64,000 bases of DNA from contig CP018226.1 in assembly GCA_016865015.1 (NCBI GenBank), forward strand, positions 2,697,001 through 2,761,000, in the 5' to 3' direction. Below, piece after piece: positions 48,084 to 60,583 of this stretch. The position numbers and the translations under genes are program-made. Every line of letters begins with the position of its first letter. Positions within the stretch are counted from its first letter, which is position 1. This stretch comes from Rhizobiales bacterium IMCC20636 (lineage in GTDB: Bacteria; Pseudomonadota; Alphaproteobacteria; Rhizobiales; GCA-2746425). The notes beneath the pieces were generated by a model that was not told the DNA's origin, did no database searches, and saw only the letters and a program-made list of their open reading frames with translations.

Positions 48084-49772
48084 TTAGCTGCGGTCTCTAA
48101 AGCGATTTGTGATGGGATAACGGCGATCGCGCCCGAAATTCTTTCTGGTGAGTTTCACGCCGGGGGCAGTCTGTCGGCGTTTGTACTCAGCGATGTAAAG
48201 CAGGTGTTCGATCCGTTCGACCGTCTTGCGATCATGCCCCCGTTTAACGATTTCTGCAATGCCCATTTCCTCTTCGACGAGGCATTCCAGAATGTCATCT
48301 AGAATTTCATAAGGTGGCAAAGAGTCCTGATCCGTCTGGTTTTCGCGCAGTTCCGCCGTGGGTGCCTTTGTCAAAATGTTGACGGGAATGACCTCGCCCT
48401 TCGGACCGAGCACATTGTTTGGCAGATGATTGTTGCGCCATGCGCACAGATCGTAGACTTGAATCTTGTACAGGTCCTTGATTGGGTTGAAGCCGCCATT
48501 CATGTCGCCATACAAAGTCGCGTATCCGACAGATACTTCTGATTTGTTGCCGGTCGTCACCAGCATTGGACCGAATTTATTTGAGACTGCCATCAACAAG
48601 GCGCCGCGCACACGCGACTGAAGATTTTCCTCGGCAACGCCAGGTTCCGTACCCGCGAACAATTTCTCCAAAGCAGAATGGAAACCTTCGACCGGCTCAA
48701 AAACTGAAACGACATCATAGCGCACGCCCAGAGCATCCGCACAGGCCTTGGCATCGGCCAGGCTTTCTTCAGAGGTAAAGCGATAAGGCAGCATCAGGCA
48801 ATGCACCTGGTCTGCCCCTAACGCATCGACAGCAATTGCTGCGCAAATGGCCGAATCAACACCGCCTGACAGGCCCAGAACAACGCTTTTGAAGCCATTT
48901 TTCCGAACGTAATCCTTGAGCCCCAGAACACAGGCCTGCCAGTGAGCTTCCTGCACGTCTGGCAAAGTTGCCAGATCGCCTTTTACGGGCTTCCAGATGC
49001 GCTGGCCGGTTTCATCCTCGGCGGATTGCATCGTTACGGTAGTAACGGCCTCTTCAAACTGGGGCATCTGCAATGCCAGCGTGCGGTCGGCTGCCAACAC
49101 AAAGGAACCGCCATCAAAGACCAGTTCATCCTGCCCGCCGAGCTGGTTGGAATAAAGAACCGGAAGATCGGTCTCCACGATTCGTTGAACCAGCACCTGC
49201 ATACGCAGATCGGCCTTGTCTTCCCAATAGGGCGATCCGTTTGGCACCAGCAGCATTTCTGCACCGGTTTCCATCAAACACTCGCAAACCTCGTCATTCC
49301 AGGCATCTTCACAGATCGGAATGCCGAGCCGTACACCCCGAAATGAAATCGGGCCAGGCATCGGCCCTACAGAGAACAGCCGCTTTTCATCAAATGTTCC
49401 GTAATTTGGCAGATCGACCTTGTATCGAAGGCCCTTGATCTCCCCACCATCCAGCAGTGCAACTGCATTGTAGAGATGTTCATCATTCAGCCATGGCGTG
49501 CCAATGACGATGCCCGGGCCGCCATCTATGGTATCTGCGGCAAGGTCTTCGATTGCCTGCCGGCAGGCCTTGATGAAAGCCGGTTTCTTGACAAGATCTT
49601 CAGGTGGGTACCCACAGATGAACAGTTCAGTGAGCAGAAGCAAATCTGCACCCTGTTCAGCCGCGCGTTGCCGCGCATCGCGGGCCAACGCCAGATTGCC
49701 GGATATATCGCCCAGAACAGGGTTTAGCTGTGCAAGGGCGATCCTCAGTTCGGATGGTGTATCACTGTTCAT
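48084..49772 (-). CDS. nadE: Glutamine-dependent NAD+ synthetase
   Basis: 562 residues. An N-terminal nitrilase-type glutaminase domain (about 5-265; ELFICGYPPEDL has the Glu, RYKVDLPNYGTFDE the Lys and GIPICEDAW the nucleophilic Cys) feeds ammonia to a C-terminal NAD synthase domain (about 285-550) with the P-loop-like GLSGGVDSA and TTGNKSEVSVGYATLYGD. The enzyme makes NAD+ from deamido-NAD+ using glutamine, the last step of NAD synthesis. Length is standard. It stands alone. Confidence 0.96.
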   Translation of the reverse strand: MNSDTPSELRIALAQLNPVLGDISGNLALARDARQRAAEQGADLLLLTELFICGYPPEDLVKKPAFIKACRQAIEDLAADTIDGGPGIVIGTPWLNDEHLYNAVALLDGGEIKGLRYKVDLPNYGTFDEKRLFSVGPMPGPISFRGVRLGIPICEDAWNDEVCECLMETGAEMLLVPNGSPYWEDKADLRMQVLVQRIVETDLPVLYSNQLGGQDELVFDGGSFVLAADRTLALQMPQFEEAVTTVTMQSAEDETGQRIWKPVKGDLATLPDVQEAHWQACVLGLKDYVRKNGFKSVVLGLSGGVDSAICAAIAVDALGADQVHCLMLPYRFTSEESLADAKACADALGVRYDVVSVFEPVEGFHSALEKLFAGTEPGVAEENLQSRVRGALLMAVSNKFGPMLVTTGNKSEVSVGYATLYGDMNGGFNPIKDLYKIQVYDLCAWRNNHLPNNVLGPKGEVIPVNILTKAPTAELRENQTDQDSLPPYEILDDILECLVEEEMGIAEIVKRGHDRKTVERIEHLLYIAEYKRRQTAPGVKLTRKNFGRDRRYPITNRFRDRS

Positions 49773-49814
49773 AAACAGTCATTTAGCGTGGGAATTGCAC
49801 GGCGTCTATCCCAG

Positions 49815-50663
49815 TCACGCACTCTTCGCAAGATGCTCAGAATTGCCGCCATCGCCAAAGGCATAGGCATCCATCATCAGCGCACCAAATTCGTGGGAGT
49901 GATGCACCCTTTTGGCCACGCCATCGCCTCCAGCGGCGCCCAATGCGACATATAGAGGCAACAAATGCTCATCAGTTGGATGATTCCGTTCCGCGAAAGG
50001 TGCCAGCGTCCTGTAATTCAGCAAGTCATCCACCGCACCACTGGTCAAACGGTCATCCATCCAGTCTGCAAACTCAGTTACCCAATGTGGTGCGTTCGCA
50101 TTGCGATCAGCCAGACCGTTCGCGCCGAAGACCGCAGACAGATTATGGGTGAAGCTCCCCGAGCCGATAATCAACACACCCTCCTCGCGCAATGGCCGCA
50201 ACGCTTGTCCCATCCGAAAATGGTGCTCTGGGCTCTTTCCGGGCTGAACGGACAGTTGCACAACAGGAATGTTGGCTTCTGGAAACAGCAGCATCAACGG
50301 AACCCAGGTTCCGTGATCAAATCCGCGCTTCACACTGGAGACGTCAAATCCACCTTCCGTGAGCAGATCGCCAGCCCGGTGCGCCAAAGCATCTTTGCCT
50401 GGAGCGGGATAAACAAGGGTTCGCAATTTCGGATCGAACCCGCCAAAATCATAGATCATTTCAGGTGCATCGCCGAGCGACACTGTCGGCTGATCTGTTT
50501 CAAAATGAGCCGAGATGATCAAGATCGCCTTGGGCAATTTGGCCGACTGGCCCCATTGTCTCAGAAATCTGTTTGCATCTGTGTCATGCAACACCAGATC
50601 CGGTGCTCCATGGGAGACAAAAAGAGGCGGAACATCGTTGGTTTTCATGGCATCAGCTTTCAT
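49815..50663 (-). CDS. Class III extradiol dioxygenase, DODA/YgiD-type
   Basis: 282 residues; the start may be a few codons later (MKTNDVPPLFVSHGAPD). Iron-ligand candidates of the LigB-like fold are FVSHGAPD, ISAHFET, FDHGTWVPL and GSGSFTHNL, and HPTDEHLLPLYVALGAAG is a family signature. Relatives open aromatic rings such as DOPA or catechol derivatives; the actual substrate is unknown. No aromatic degradation genes are adjacent. Confidence 0.9.
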   Translation of the reverse strand: MKADAMKTNDVPPLFVSHGAPDLVLHDTDANRFLRQWGQSAKLPKAILIISAHFETDQPTVSLGDAPEMIYDFGGFDPKLRTLVYPAPGKDALAHRAGDLLTEGGFDVSSVKRGFDHGTWVPLMLLFPEANIPVVQLSVQPGKSPEHHFRMGQALRPLREEGVLIIGSGSFTHNLSAVFGANGLADRNANAPHWVTEFADWMDDRLTSGAVDDLLNYRTLAPFAERNHPTDEHLLPLYVALGAAGGDGVAKRVHHSHEFGALMMDAYAFGDGGNSEHLAKSA

Positions 50664-50763
50664 TTGTTCTGATCACAACTATGCCTGAATTCCTGCCAGA
50701 ACCACTACAATTTCAAAAACCTATCGTTCGTAAATATCGAACAAATCCGTATGAATAGCACCC

Positions 50764-51126
50764 TCAGACATCATAATAATCCCCTTTTTCCTCAAGACAT
50801 ATGTGGCTTCCAAGTTTGATCCCAGTTGGTGCATTGATGCACCCCATGAAAATCGACACCTGATCAGAACCGGTTTTTCGCCAGAACATGAGAGATCCGC
50901 AATCAGCGCAAAATCCCCGCTGTGCGGCTTCACTCGCGCTCCACCATTTCAAGCGGTCAGACGTCAACAGATGAAACCCCTCAGCATCAATCCGGGTTGC
51001 TGCTACAAAATGTCCGGATTGTCGCCGACAGGTTTCGCAGTGGCAAGCGATTGCATCGCGAAACGGGCCAGTCAGATTTGCAGTCACCGCACCACATGCG
51101 CATTTCGCAGACAGGGACTGGGGCAT
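50764..51126 (-). CDS. GFA family zinc protein (second copy)
   Basis: 120 residues from MPQSLSAKCACGAV, with GGAG 8 bases upstream; the longest frame adds 18 residues. Zinc cysteines are in CACGAVTA, CHCETCRRQSG and FCADCGSLMFW. It belongs to the same Mss4-fold family as the gene at 41744-42220 but is shorter and only distantly similar. No catalytic role can be claimed. Confidence 0.9.
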   Translation of the reverse strand: MPQSLSAKCACGAVTANLTGPFRDAIACHCETCRRQSGHFVAATRIDAEGFHLLTSDRLKWWSASEAAQRGFCADCGSLMFWRKTGSDQVSIFMGCINAPTGIKLGSHICLEEKGDYYDV

Positions 51127-51177
51127 GTGAAACTCCGGAGTGTTTTTCAGATCATAAGGGGAATCTGGCGTGAATAG

Positions 51178-51213
51178 CAAAAAGCCCCGGCCAATGAAGA
51201 CCGGGGCTTTTTT
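51178..51213 (-). terminator. Rho-independent terminator of class II DAHP synthase
   Basis: AAAGCCCCGG (51181-51190) pairs with CCGGGGCTTT (51201-51210) around 10 bases, with AAAAA on the left and TTTTTT on the right, so it can act on both strands. It is 26 bases past the aroF-type stop codon. Confidence 0.88.
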
Positions 51214-51238
51214 AACAATTCAGGTGGCAGGCCAGTTG

Positions 51239-52621
51239 CTATTCAGCAGCATCGCTTGCTGCAATTGCCGTTCCATTGCGCTTGCGTTTCAAACGATCGG
51301 CCAACAGGAAGGCCAGTTCCAGAGCCTGATCCGCATTCAAGCGAGGATCGCAATGGGTGTGGTAGCGATCTGACAGATCGTCATCGGTGATCGCACGGGC
51401 TCCGCCTGTGCACTCTGTGACGTTCTTCCCAGTCATCTCGATGTGAATGCCGCCTGGATAGGTTCCTTCGGCTTCATGCACGTCAAAGAACCCATTCACC
51501 TCGGCCAAAATCCGGTCAAATGGCCGGGTCTTGTATCCACTTGCGGCCTTGATTGTGTTGCCATGCATTGGATCGCACGACCAGACCACTGAGCGTCCTT
51601 CCCGCTGGACGGCCCGAATGAGCCTTGGCAGATGTTCGAAGACTTTCTCATGGCCAAAACGGGCGATCAGCGTCACACGCCCTGCTTCATCGTCGGGATT
51701 GACGATATCAAGCAGTTTGATCAGCTCATTCTCGTCAAGCGATGGGCCACATTTGATACCAAGCGGATTCTTGATGCCGCGGAAGAATTCAACATGGGCG
51801 TGATCGGGCTGACGTGTGCGATCACCAATCCAGACCATGTGGCCGGATGTGGCATAATAATCGCCAGAGGTTGAATCGAGCCGTGTCAGTGATTCCTCGT
51901 AACCCAGCAACAATGCCTCATGGCTGGTGAAGAAATCCGTTGTGCGCATGCGCTCGGTGGTTTCTGGATCAATTCCGCATGCACGCATGAAATTGAGCGC
52001 ATTTGAAATCTGCTCCGACATCTCTTCATAGCGATGAGACTGCGGGCTGTCCTTCAGGAAATCGAGGGTCCAATTGTGGACGTGCTCGAGATTGGCATAA
52101 CCACCTTGTGCGAATGCACGCAGCAAATTCAACGTCGCTGCAGATTGGCGGTATGCCATTTCCAAACGTGCAGGATCCGGGTGGCGCCCTTCGGGGGTGA
52201 AATCGATATCGTTGATGATATCACCACGATAGCTTGGCAATTCCTCTGATCCGATTGTTTCCATGTCAGACGAACGCGGCTTTGCAAACTGACCGGCAAT
52301 CCGGCCGACTTTCACAACAGGAACGGCTGCGGCATATGTCAGAACAACCGACATTTGCAGGAACACACGGAAAAAGTCCCTTATGTTATCGGCATGATGT
52401 TCGGCAAAGGATTCAGCACAATCGCCGCCCTGCAGCAGAAAACCCTGACCACGGGATACATCTGCCAACTGTGATTTGAGACGGCGCGCTTCGCCTGAAA
52501 AAACCAAGGGTGGATACGATGACAAACGCTTTTCAGCAGCTTCCAGGGCCGCCTGATCCGGATAATTCGGGACCTGTTTTGCAGGGAAGCCGCGCCAGCT
52601 GTGTGGGCTCCAGGTTGTCAT
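51239..52621 (-). CDS. Class II 3-deoxy-7-phosphoheptulonate (DAHP) synthase
   Basis: 460 residues from [20 protein letters not shown], with AAGGAG 9 bases upstream. The enzyme joins phosphoenolpyruvate and erythrose 4-phosphate in the first step of the shikimate pathway. Type II (plant-like) signatures are [47 protein letters not shown] and [13 protein letters not shown]. Its terminator is directly downstream; upstream it is divergent from the YbdK-like gene. No other shikimate genes are in the window. Confidence 0.95.
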   Translation of the reverse strand: MTTWSPHSWRGFPAKQVPNYPDQAALEAAEKRLSSYPPLVFSGEARRLKSQLADVSRGQGFLLQGGDCAESFAEHHADNIRDFFRVFLQMSVVLTYAAAVPVVKVGRIAGQFAKPRSSDMETIGSEELPSYRGDIINDIDFTPEGRHPDPARLEMAYRQSAATLNLLRAFAQGGYANLEHVHNWTLDFLKDSPQSHRYEEMSEQISNALNFMRACGIDPETTERMRTTDFFTSHEALLLGYEESLTRLDSTSGDYYATSGHMVWIGDRTRQPDHAHVEFFRGIKNPLGIKCGPSLDENELIKLLDIVNPDDEAGRVTLIARFGHEKVFEHLPRLIRAVQREGRSVVWSCDPMHGNTIKAASGYKTRPFDRILAEVNGFFDVHEAEGTYPGGIHIEMTGKNVTECTGGARAITDDDLSDRYHTHCDPRLNADQALELAFLLADRLKRKRNGTAIAASDAAE

Positions 52622-52829
52622 GTCATCAACTCCTTCAACTGTTTGGACGGGTTCGGCATTTGCTCGAACATCCGTCACCCCTTTTGGGTGGCGGTATATA
52701 CACATGAAAGCGCCCTGATTCAAAGGCTTACTATTGAATTTTTACGGTGGTCCGGAACCGAGCTGAAATGTTGTGTTCTTGCGTCGCTTTGTGGCAGGCT
52801 ACCCTTCAGGATTGAAGAGGCTCATCTTT

Positions 52830-53975
52830 ATGAACAACATTCCACTGGAACCGGAACTGAGCATTGGTATTGAGGAAGAATATCTCCTCGTTGACAAAGA
52901 CACGCGCGATCTGGCGGTGGACCCTCCCGCTGACTTTTTTGAGGATTGCACGCGTTTGCTGGGCGACCATGTTATGCCAGAATTTCTGCGCTGTCAGGTT
53001 GAGGTTGGCACACCGGTCTGTGCCACCATGGCTGAGGCCAGAGAACAGTTACAGCATTTTCGTTCAACGGTGGCACATGCCGCAGACCGATATGGGATGG
53101 CACCCATCGCATCGTCAACCCACCCTTTTGCAAAATGGAACCGCCAGCAGAATACGGACAAGGATCGCTACAACACGCTGGCAGAGGATTTGCAGGTTGT
53201 TGCGCGTCGTATGGTTATTTGCGGCATGCATGTTCACATCGGGATCGCCGATACGGCTGTGCGCAATGATCTGTTCAACCAGATGACATATTTTCTGCCA
53301 CATCTGCTGGCGCTTTCAACCAGCTCCCCATTCTGGCAAGGGCGCAATTCGGGTCTGAAATCCTACCGCCTGTCGGTCTTTGACGAAATGCCTCGTACCG
53401 GCCTGCCCTACGGTTTTGACAGTGCTGATGAATATCGCCGAACCATCGATACGCTGGTGAAAGCCGGTGTCATTGAGGATGCGACAAAGGTCTGGTGGGA
53501 TTTGCGACCTTCAGATCGCTATCCAACCCTGGAAATGCGCATAACCGATGTGTGTACGCGCGTAGAGGACGCGGTTGCTATCGCGTCAATGTATCGCTGC
53601 CTGGCACGCATGCTGTTCCGCTTGCGGGTGGCGAACCAACGATGGCGCACCTATTCCCACTTTCTGATCAACGAAAACCGCTGGCTGGCGCAACGCCATG
53701 GTGTTGAAGGCAAGCTGATTGATTTTGGCGCGGGAACGGCTGTTCCTTACACACAACTGATTGAAGAGTTGATCGAGTTGGTTTCCCAAGACGCAGAAGC
53801 GCTGGATTGTGTGGATGAAATTCAACATTGCCGCACAATCGTAAAACGCGGCACCAGTGCTGAAAAGCAACTAGCTGTATTTCAGGAAGCGAAGGAATCC
53901 GGTCACGATGATCAAACAGCGCTCAAAAACGTCGTCGACCATCTGATCTCCGAGACACTGCAAGGTTGCAACTGA
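52830..53975 (+). CDS. Carboxylate-amine ligase, YbdK/GCS2 family
   Basis: 381 residues from MNNIPLEPELSIGIEEEYLL; GAAGAGG lies about 10 bases upstream. The IGIEEEYLLVD opening and HVHIGI are typical of the glutamate-cysteine ligase type 2 family. E. coli YbdK has weak glutamate-cysteine ligase activity in vitro, and most members have no proven substrate. The usual glutathione-synthesis role is therefore not assigned, though gor lies close by on the other strand. Confidence 0.92.
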   Translation: MNNIPLEPELSIGIEEEYLLVDKDTRDLAVDPPADFFEDCTRLLGDHVMPEFLRCQVEVGTPVCATMAEAREQLQHFRSTVAHAADRYGMAPIASSTHPFAKWNRQQNTDKDRYNTLAEDLQVVARRMVICGMHVHIGIADTAVRNDLFNQMTYFLPHLLALSTSSPFWQGRNSGLKSYRLSVFDEMPRTGLPYGFDSADEYRRTIDTLVKAGVIEDATKVWWDLRPSDRYPTLEMRITDVCTRVEDAVAIASMYRCLARMLFRLRVANQRWRTYSHFLINENRWLAQRHGVEGKLIDFGAGTAVPYTQLIEELIELVSQDAEALDCVDEIQHCRTIVKRGTSAEKQLAVFQEAKESGHDDQTALKNVVDHLISETLQGCN

Positions 53976-53989
53976 GATCAGAATGGCAA

Positions 53990-54223
53990 TTAGAGGCCGG
54001 AAACCGTGTATTGGCCGTTTTCGGATTTTTCCGCATTCACCATGCGTGGGTCAGCCTGTTTTGAGAACTTGTGCTGCAGCCATTTGATGCGCAACACCAC
54101 AGCTAGTGTCGCTACAACCAACGCACCCAGAGCCAGCATACCAACACCGAGCAAAACAACCAGAGAGATGATCGCTGTCACGACTCTGATGGCGAATTGC
54201 AGGATTTGCTTGATGACATTCAT
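53990..54223 (-). CDS. Small membrane protein of unknown function
   Basis: 77 residues from MNVIKQILQF (81 from an upstream start at 54235). Residues ~5-47 form one long or two adjacent membrane segments, followed by a basic soluble end (IKWLQHKFSKQ). No family is recognised. It converges on the YbdK-like gene with 14 bases between the stops. Confidence 0.65.
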   Translation of the reverse strand: MNVIKQILQFAIRVVTAIISLVVLLGVGMLALGALVVATLAVVLRIKWLQHKFSKQADPRMVNAEKSENGQYTVSGL

Positions 54224-54304
54224 GTTCGGGTCCACTGGGCTCGGGTTAACTTCCTGTCTGACATATCGTGTGGCTGAGGCGACGAAACAAGTCTGCGTTG
54301 AGAT

Positions 54305-55684
54305 TTATCCGTCCCGCCTGTGCCGCGTCGTTGGTTCGCGCATGGTCACCAATTCCTCTGCCGCGGTTGGATGGACGGCCATTGTGGCATCAAAATCGGC
54401 TTTGGTTGCCTTCATTTTAACGGCAATTCCAACCAATTGAGACATCTCACCGGAAGCGGGACCGACAATATGGCAGCCCAGCACGCGATCCGTGTCAGCG
54501 TCGACAATGAGCTTCATCAACATCTTGTCATCGCGGCCAGGAAGAATGGATTTCATCGGACGGAAACTGGATTTGTAAACGTCGACCGAAGCGAACTTTG
54601 CAACAGCTTCCTCTTCAGACAGACCAACTGTGCCAATTTCCGGCGTTGTGAACACAGCCGTTGCAATCTCGGCATGATCCACGATCACGTCCTTGCCGCC
54701 AAATTCATTGTCGGCAAATGCATGTCCCTCGCGAATGGCAACCGGTGTCAGATTGACCCTGTCTGTCACATCTCCAACTGCAAAAATATTATCTATGGAA
54801 GTGCGTGAATATTCGTCAACCTTGATTGCGCCCTTGCCGTTCAGTTCAATGCCAACATTTGCAAGGCCAAGCCCATCGGTATGCGGTGATCGACCAATCG
54901 CGAACATGATTTGCTCGGCGTTCATGGTTCTACCTTTTTTGGTCTGTCCGATGAGACCGGTTTCAGTCTTCTCGATGGAGGTGAACACATCGCCAAGATC
55001 GACCGTAATGCCATTGTCGATCATGGTTTTCTGAACGAGATCCCGCACATCATCATCAAACCCACGCAAAACCTTTTCACCACGGTAGATGACGGTCGTA
55101 TCCACACCCAGACCGTTGAAAATACAGGCAAATTCGAGCGCTATGTAACCACCGCCGGCAATGACGATCGATTTGGGCAGCTTGTCCAGATGGAAGGCTT
55201 CATTGGAGCTGATTGTATGCTCGATACCCTCAATAGTGCCGTCAAAATTGGGCGTGCCGCCAGTCGCAATCAAAATGGTCTTTGCGGTCACGTGACGCTG
55301 TTCTTTGACCAGGCGCACCGAGTGGCGATCGCGCAGGCTGGCGCGCGTGTCGAAAATTTCGACTCCGGCCTTTTCAAGATTCGCGATGTAGATGCCATTA
55401 AGGCGATCAATTTCGCGGTCTTTGTTGGCAATCAGTGTCGACCAGTCAAAACTGGTTTCGCCAACAGTCCAGCCATAGCCGGCAGCATCCTCGAAATCTT
55501 CAGAGTAATGCGCTGCATAGGTGAACAGCTTTTTTGGAACACAGCCCCTGATCACACAGGTGCCGCCGACCCGATATTCTTCGGCAATAGCAACTCTTGC
55601 GCCATATTGTGCAGCGATGCGCGCTGCACGCACACCGCCCGAGCCTGCCCCGATTACGAACAGATCATAGTCAAATTCCTGCAT
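54305..55684 (-). CDS. gor: Glutathione-disulfide reductase
   Basis: 459 residues from MQEFDYDLFVIGAGSGG. It reduces oxidised glutathione with NADPH. The FAD-binding GAGSGGVRAAR, redox-active disulfide GGTCVIRGCVPKK, NADPH-binding GGGYIALEFA and the C-terminal interface HPTAAEELVT with the catalytic histidine are all present. The gor-DUF2059-rpiA order is common in Hyphomicrobiales. Confidence 0.96.
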   Translation of the reverse strand: MQEFDYDLFVIGAGSGGVRAARIAAQYGARVAIAEEYRVGGTCVIRGCVPKKLFTYAAHYSEDFEDAAGYGWTVGETSFDWSTLIANKDREIDRLNGIYIANLEKAGVEIFDTRASLRDRHSVRLVKEQRHVTAKTILIATGGTPNFDGTIEGIEHTISSNEAFHLDKLPKSIVIAGGGYIALEFACIFNGLGVDTTVIYRGEKVLRGFDDDVRDLVQKTMIDNGITVDLGDVFTSIEKTETGLIGQTKKGRTMNAEQIMFAIGRSPHTDGLGLANVGIELNGKGAIKVDEYSRTSIDNIFAVGDVTDRVNLTPVAIREGHAFADNEFGGKDVIVDHAEIATAVFTTPEIGTVGLSEEEAVAKFASVDVYKSSFRPMKSILPGRDDKMLMKLIVDADTDRVLGCHIVGPASGEMSQLVGIAVKMKATKADFDATMAVHPTAAEELVTMREPTTRHRRDG

Positions 55685-55761
55685 CAAACAGTTCCCCAAC
55701 GCGTTCTACCAAAAGGCAAACGCCATTTTATGTACTGAAGTTCGTTTTTGTAAAAAACGAG

Positions 55762-56304
55762 TTAGAGCTTGTGTCCGCGCAGGCCCATTTCAACGCGCAC
55801 TTTGGCGGCCAGTTCCTGAGCCAGTTCCTCGCCCCAATCGTTGGTCAACTGGACTGAATCGCGCAGAATTGGCGCGTAATTCAGTGCAAATTTGGCACCA
55901 ACGGGAGATTCATAAAACTCAAGAATATCTTCCAGTTCATCCTTACTGAAACGCATGGTCCACAGTTTTGCAGATTCCTCCTGCAATTCCACGCGTTTGT
56001 TAATCATGCCAAGGGCCACCTTGTCAGTGACTTCGGATATCAGAGTTGCCAATTGCGGTGCAGTGCGCGTGAATGTCTGCTTGGTGCGCTCTGCCATTTC
56101 AGGAAGAATGATGTTGTAACCTGACGTTACCCGCGAAACTTCCAAGATTTCATTGGCAATCTTGAGCGCTGCAGGATCATTCATCATCTTGATGATCTCG
56201 GGATCTGTCGGGCTTTGAGCCTCGGAGACCTGTGGCAAAGCGGTTCCCGCTCCCATAAGTGCCAATGCAAGCAAAGCGCTGCGCATTTTGAAGAAGTATG
56301 TCAT
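55762..56304 (-). CDS. DUF2059 family exported protein
   Basis: 180 residues from MTYFFKMRSALLALALMG, which opens a signal peptide ending near VSEAQ. The DUF2059 core follows: an alpha-helical region with FSKDELEDILEFYESPVGAKF near residues 117-137. The family is widespread in the periplasm but has no established function. It lies between gor and rpiA on the same strand. Confidence 0.88.
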   Translation of the reverse strand: MTYFFKMRSALLALALMGAGTALPQVSEAQSPTDPEIIKMMNDPAALKIANEILEVSRVTSGYNIILPEMAERTKQTFTRTAPQLATLISEVTDKVALGMINKRVELQEESAKLWTMRFSKDELEDILEFYESPVGAKFALNYAPILRDSVQLTNDWGEELAQELAAKVRVEMGLRGHKL

Positions 56305-56354
56305 TCTTGGTTCCCTATTCGTTTTGTCTGCCAGCAATTAAGCGCTGGTCCTGA

Positions 56355-57056
56355 TCAGGCTGGCGCCGATGATATGGTTTCCACACCATCCGGCCCTGCA
56401 ATAAACGCAATATCTGCTATATCGATAAACAATCCATGCTCTACAAGACCCGGAATTTGCGAGAGCCCGTTTGCAAGCCCTTTTGTGTCGGGAATGCGGC
56501 CAAACGATGCATCGAGGATCAGGTTTCCATTGTCCGTGATAACCGGCTCCCCGGCAACTTTGCGCAAAGTCAGAGCTGTCGTCAGGCCGAAGTCACGTCT
56601 GCACAGTTTCTCAATCGCTATGCTGGTCGCGGTCAATCCGAAGGGAATGACTTCAAGCGGTAGCGGAAAAGCGCCCAGCATCTCAACTTTCTTGGTGTGA
56701 TCTGCAATGATCGCAAGCTTGTCAGATGCACATGCCACAATCTTTTCCCGCAAATGAGCGGCCCCGCCGCCCTTGATAAGCTGCAAGCGATCGTCGATTT
56801 CGTCTGTCCCATCAACGGTCAGATCAAGCTGTGGATGACTGTCGAGGGTCGAGATTTCGATGCCCAATTCGCGCGCAAGAATTCCTGTACGCTCGGACGT
56901 TGGCACGCCGATGATCGACAGGCCTTGTGCCACTCGTGGAGCCAATACCCTGACAAATTCCTCTGCCGTCGAGCCTGTTCCCAGACCGACTTTCATACCC
57001 TGCTCTACCAGCGACAAAGCGGCCGTTGCTGCATCCACCTTGAATTGCCGGGTCAT
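56355..57056 (-). CDS. rpiA: Ribose-5-phosphate isomerase A
   Basis: 233 residues. It interconverts ribose 5-phosphate and ribulose 5-phosphate in the pentose phosphate pathway. Family motifs are [13 protein letters not shown] near residue 24, DGTDEID near 81-87 with catalytic acids, and [14 protein letters not shown]. Standard length. It is followed by the DUF2059 gene. Confidence 0.96.
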   Translation of the reverse strand: MTRQFKVDAATAALSLVEQGMKVGLGTGSTAEEFVRVLAPRVAQGLSIIGVPTSERTGILARELGIEISTLDSHPQLDLTVDGTDEIDDRLQLIKGGGAAHLREKIVACASDKLAIIADHTKKVEMLGAFPLPLEVIPFGLTATSIAIEKLCRRDFGLTTALTLRKVAGEPVITDNGNLILDASFGRIPDTKGLANGLSQIPGLVEHGLFIDIADIAFIAGPDGVETISSAPA

Positions 57057-57084
57057 GCTGGTATTCCTCCTGGAGTGATTGTGA

Positions 57085-57927
57085 TCACAGGCCCTTTGAC
57101 ACCAGATCCAGTGCCTTCAATGTTTCCAGAACAGCAGGCATATCATCCAGCCTGATCATGTTCGGCCCGTCAGAAGGCGCATTGTCCGGATCCTGATGGG
57201 TTTCAATGAACAAACCTGCGACGCCCACTGCAACGGCTGCACGCGCCAAAACCGGTGCAAACTCCCTCTGCCCGCCGGAAGATCCTCCCAGGCCACCTGG
57301 CTGCGCAACAGAATGTGTTGCATCAAAAATAACCGGAGCGCCGGTCTGTGCCATTTGTGGCAAGGCACGGAAATCAGTGACGAGCGTGTTGTAGCCAAAA
57401 CTTGTGCCACGTTCGGTCAACAACACATTCTGGTTTCCGCCGCCGGTAATCTTATTGACAACATTCGCCATATCCCAAGGCGCAAGAAACTGCCCCTTTT
57501 TGACATTGATCACCTTGCCAGTGGCAGCGGCAGCCAAAAGCAGGTCGGTCTGTCGGCACAGAAAGGCGGGAATTTGAAGAATATCAACGGTTTCGGCAAC
57601 TTCGGCACAATGCTCACGTTCGTGAACATCCGTTATCACCGCAAGTCCCAGGTCCCGTCGGATATCTGCAAAGACCGCCATTGCTCCCTCCAGCCCGATT
57701 CCGCGCTGGGCAGACAGGCTGGTGCGGTTGGCCTTATCAAAGGAACTCTTGAAAACGAAGCCAATTCCCAAACTGTCGGTCATCTCTTTCAACGCACCAG
57801 CCATATCGAAGGCATGGTCACGGCTCTCCATCTGACAGGGGCCAGCGATCAAAGCAAAAGACGCGCTGTTGTCAAAGGTGGCTCCGCGGACCTTTACGGT
57901 CGCATTTGGCGCAAGGGCCTGGGTCAT
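57085..57927 (-). CDS. kdsA: 3-deoxy-8-phosphooctulonate synthase
   Basis: 280 residues. It condenses phosphoenolpyruvate with arabinose 5-phosphate to make the Kdo precursor of lipopolysaccharide, so the organism should have a Gram-negative outer membrane with Kdo. Motifs are [24 protein letters not shown] and [12 protein letters not shown]. The start overlaps the VOC gene stop by 4 bases. Confidence 0.96.
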   Translation of the reverse strand: MTQALAPNATVKVRGATFDNSASFALIAGPCQMESRDHAFDMAGALKEMTDSLGIGFVFKSSFDKANRTSLSAQRGIGLEGAMAVFADIRRDLGLAVITDVHEREHCAEVAETVDILQIPAFLCRQTDLLLAAAATGKVINVKKGQFLAPWDMANVVNKITGGGNQNVLLTERGTSFGYNTLVTDFRALPQMAQTGAPVIFDATHSVAQPGGLGGSSGGQREFAPVLARAAVAVGVAGLFIETHQDPDNAPSDGPNMIRLDDMPAVLETLKALDLVSKGL

Positions 57928-58811
57928 GAAGAAACCTCTTCAAATATGAATGGCACGCCCTGGCCTGGCGCGGCGGGTACAATGAGACGGCCGAGGTGAT
58001 CAAAACACTCTATGCCAGCCGCCACCAATTGTGACCTCAGTTCACGAACCGCGCTACAGGTAAAGACGACTCCTTCAAAACGTACGCCGCGCTCAGCCCG
58101 GGACGTGGGAATGGCGAACAGTTGCTGCATGGCATTTGGCGTGAAACAGAATATGTCCGCGCCGTCCATATGAAACGAGAGGCCGTTGGAAGAAGATGCG
58201 AAATCACGCATTCTGGTTGCGGATTGCAGAAGATATTGGAAGTCTGTCGGATTTTCCTCCGACATCAACACAGCGGAGATTCCGATCACGCCATTCTTGT
58301 GGGATGTTCGTTCTGCGTCCCAAAGAGCATCCATGTTCATCCGCTGACAGGCAAAAAAAGCTGCGTCAGGGGCACGGTCATCGGCAGCAAAGGCAAGTTT
58401 TACACCAATTTCGACCGGCCCGCCCGGAGTTTCCGCAACTCGCGAGAACCGAAACAGCTCCCCAAAGGCAAAACCACCATCCAAATAGGCTTTCAGATCA
58501 GCCGCTGCATTTTCAGAGCGCATTGCAACCATGGAAAGGCCTTCTTCATCGACACGAAATCGATAGGCCTGATCGCGCCGCAAGAACGGATTGCCTTTTC
58601 GGCTCTCAATCTCAGCCAGCGTACGATCTGCAATGCCCAGAGGCTCCAGATAGGTGCCGTCGCGCAGGAACACACAGGCATTTTCCGTGCCAAAAGGGTG
58701 TTGCGCGTCAGGGGCTACGCTAAAACCAAGCGCTTCATATCTGGCGCGAGCCAGATCAAGATCGCGCACAGGCAACACAAGATGGTCAATAGTGGTCGGT
58801 GCAGCATCCAT
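57924..58811 (-). CDS. VOC superfamily (glyoxalase-like) protein
   Basis: 295 residues. The start [25 protein letters not shown] is the usual opening of a vicinal-oxygen-chelate domain, with [12 protein letters not shown] as the next strand; a second, weaker half follows after about residue 140. The Glyoxalase_3-like type, with no proven reaction. It sits between pyrG and kdsA, a position it often holds in Hyphomicrobiales, and overlaps kdsA by 4 bases. Confidence 0.85.
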   Translation of the reverse strand: MDAAPTTIDHLVLPVRDLDLARARYEALGFSVAPDAQHPFGTENACVFLRDGTYLEPLGIADRTLAEIESRKGNPFLRRDQAYRFRVDEEGLSMVAMRSENAAADLKAYLDGGFAFGELFRFSRVAETPGGPVEIGVKLAFAADDRAPDAAFFACQRMNMDALWDAERTSHKNGVIGISAVLMSEENPTDFQYLLQSATRMRDFASSSNGLSFHMDGADIFCFTPNAMQQLFAIPTSRAERGVRFEGVVFTCSAVRELRSQLVAAGIECFDHLGRLIVPAAPGQGVPFIFEEVSS

Positions 58812-58850
58812 GGGTCGGCTCCAAATGTTGTCGGAGGTTTATCCCCGGTC

Positions 58851-60491
<1,641 letters not shown>

Positions 60492-60526
60492 TTATGCCTG
60501 TGACAATGATTCGGAAAGCCAAAAAG

Positions 60527-60555
60527 AAAACGCCCGTCAAATAAACGGGCGTTTT
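60527..60555 (-). terminator. Rho-independent terminator of secG
   Basis: AAAACGCCCGT (60527-60537) and ACGGGCGTTTT (60545-60555) form an 11-bp stem with a 7-base loop; on the minus strand TTTTCTTTTT follows. It lies 29 bases past the secG stop and implies pyrG has its own promoter. Confidence 0.88.
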
Positions 60556-60583
60556 CCGGATTATTCTTAGGCCAGACTACTCT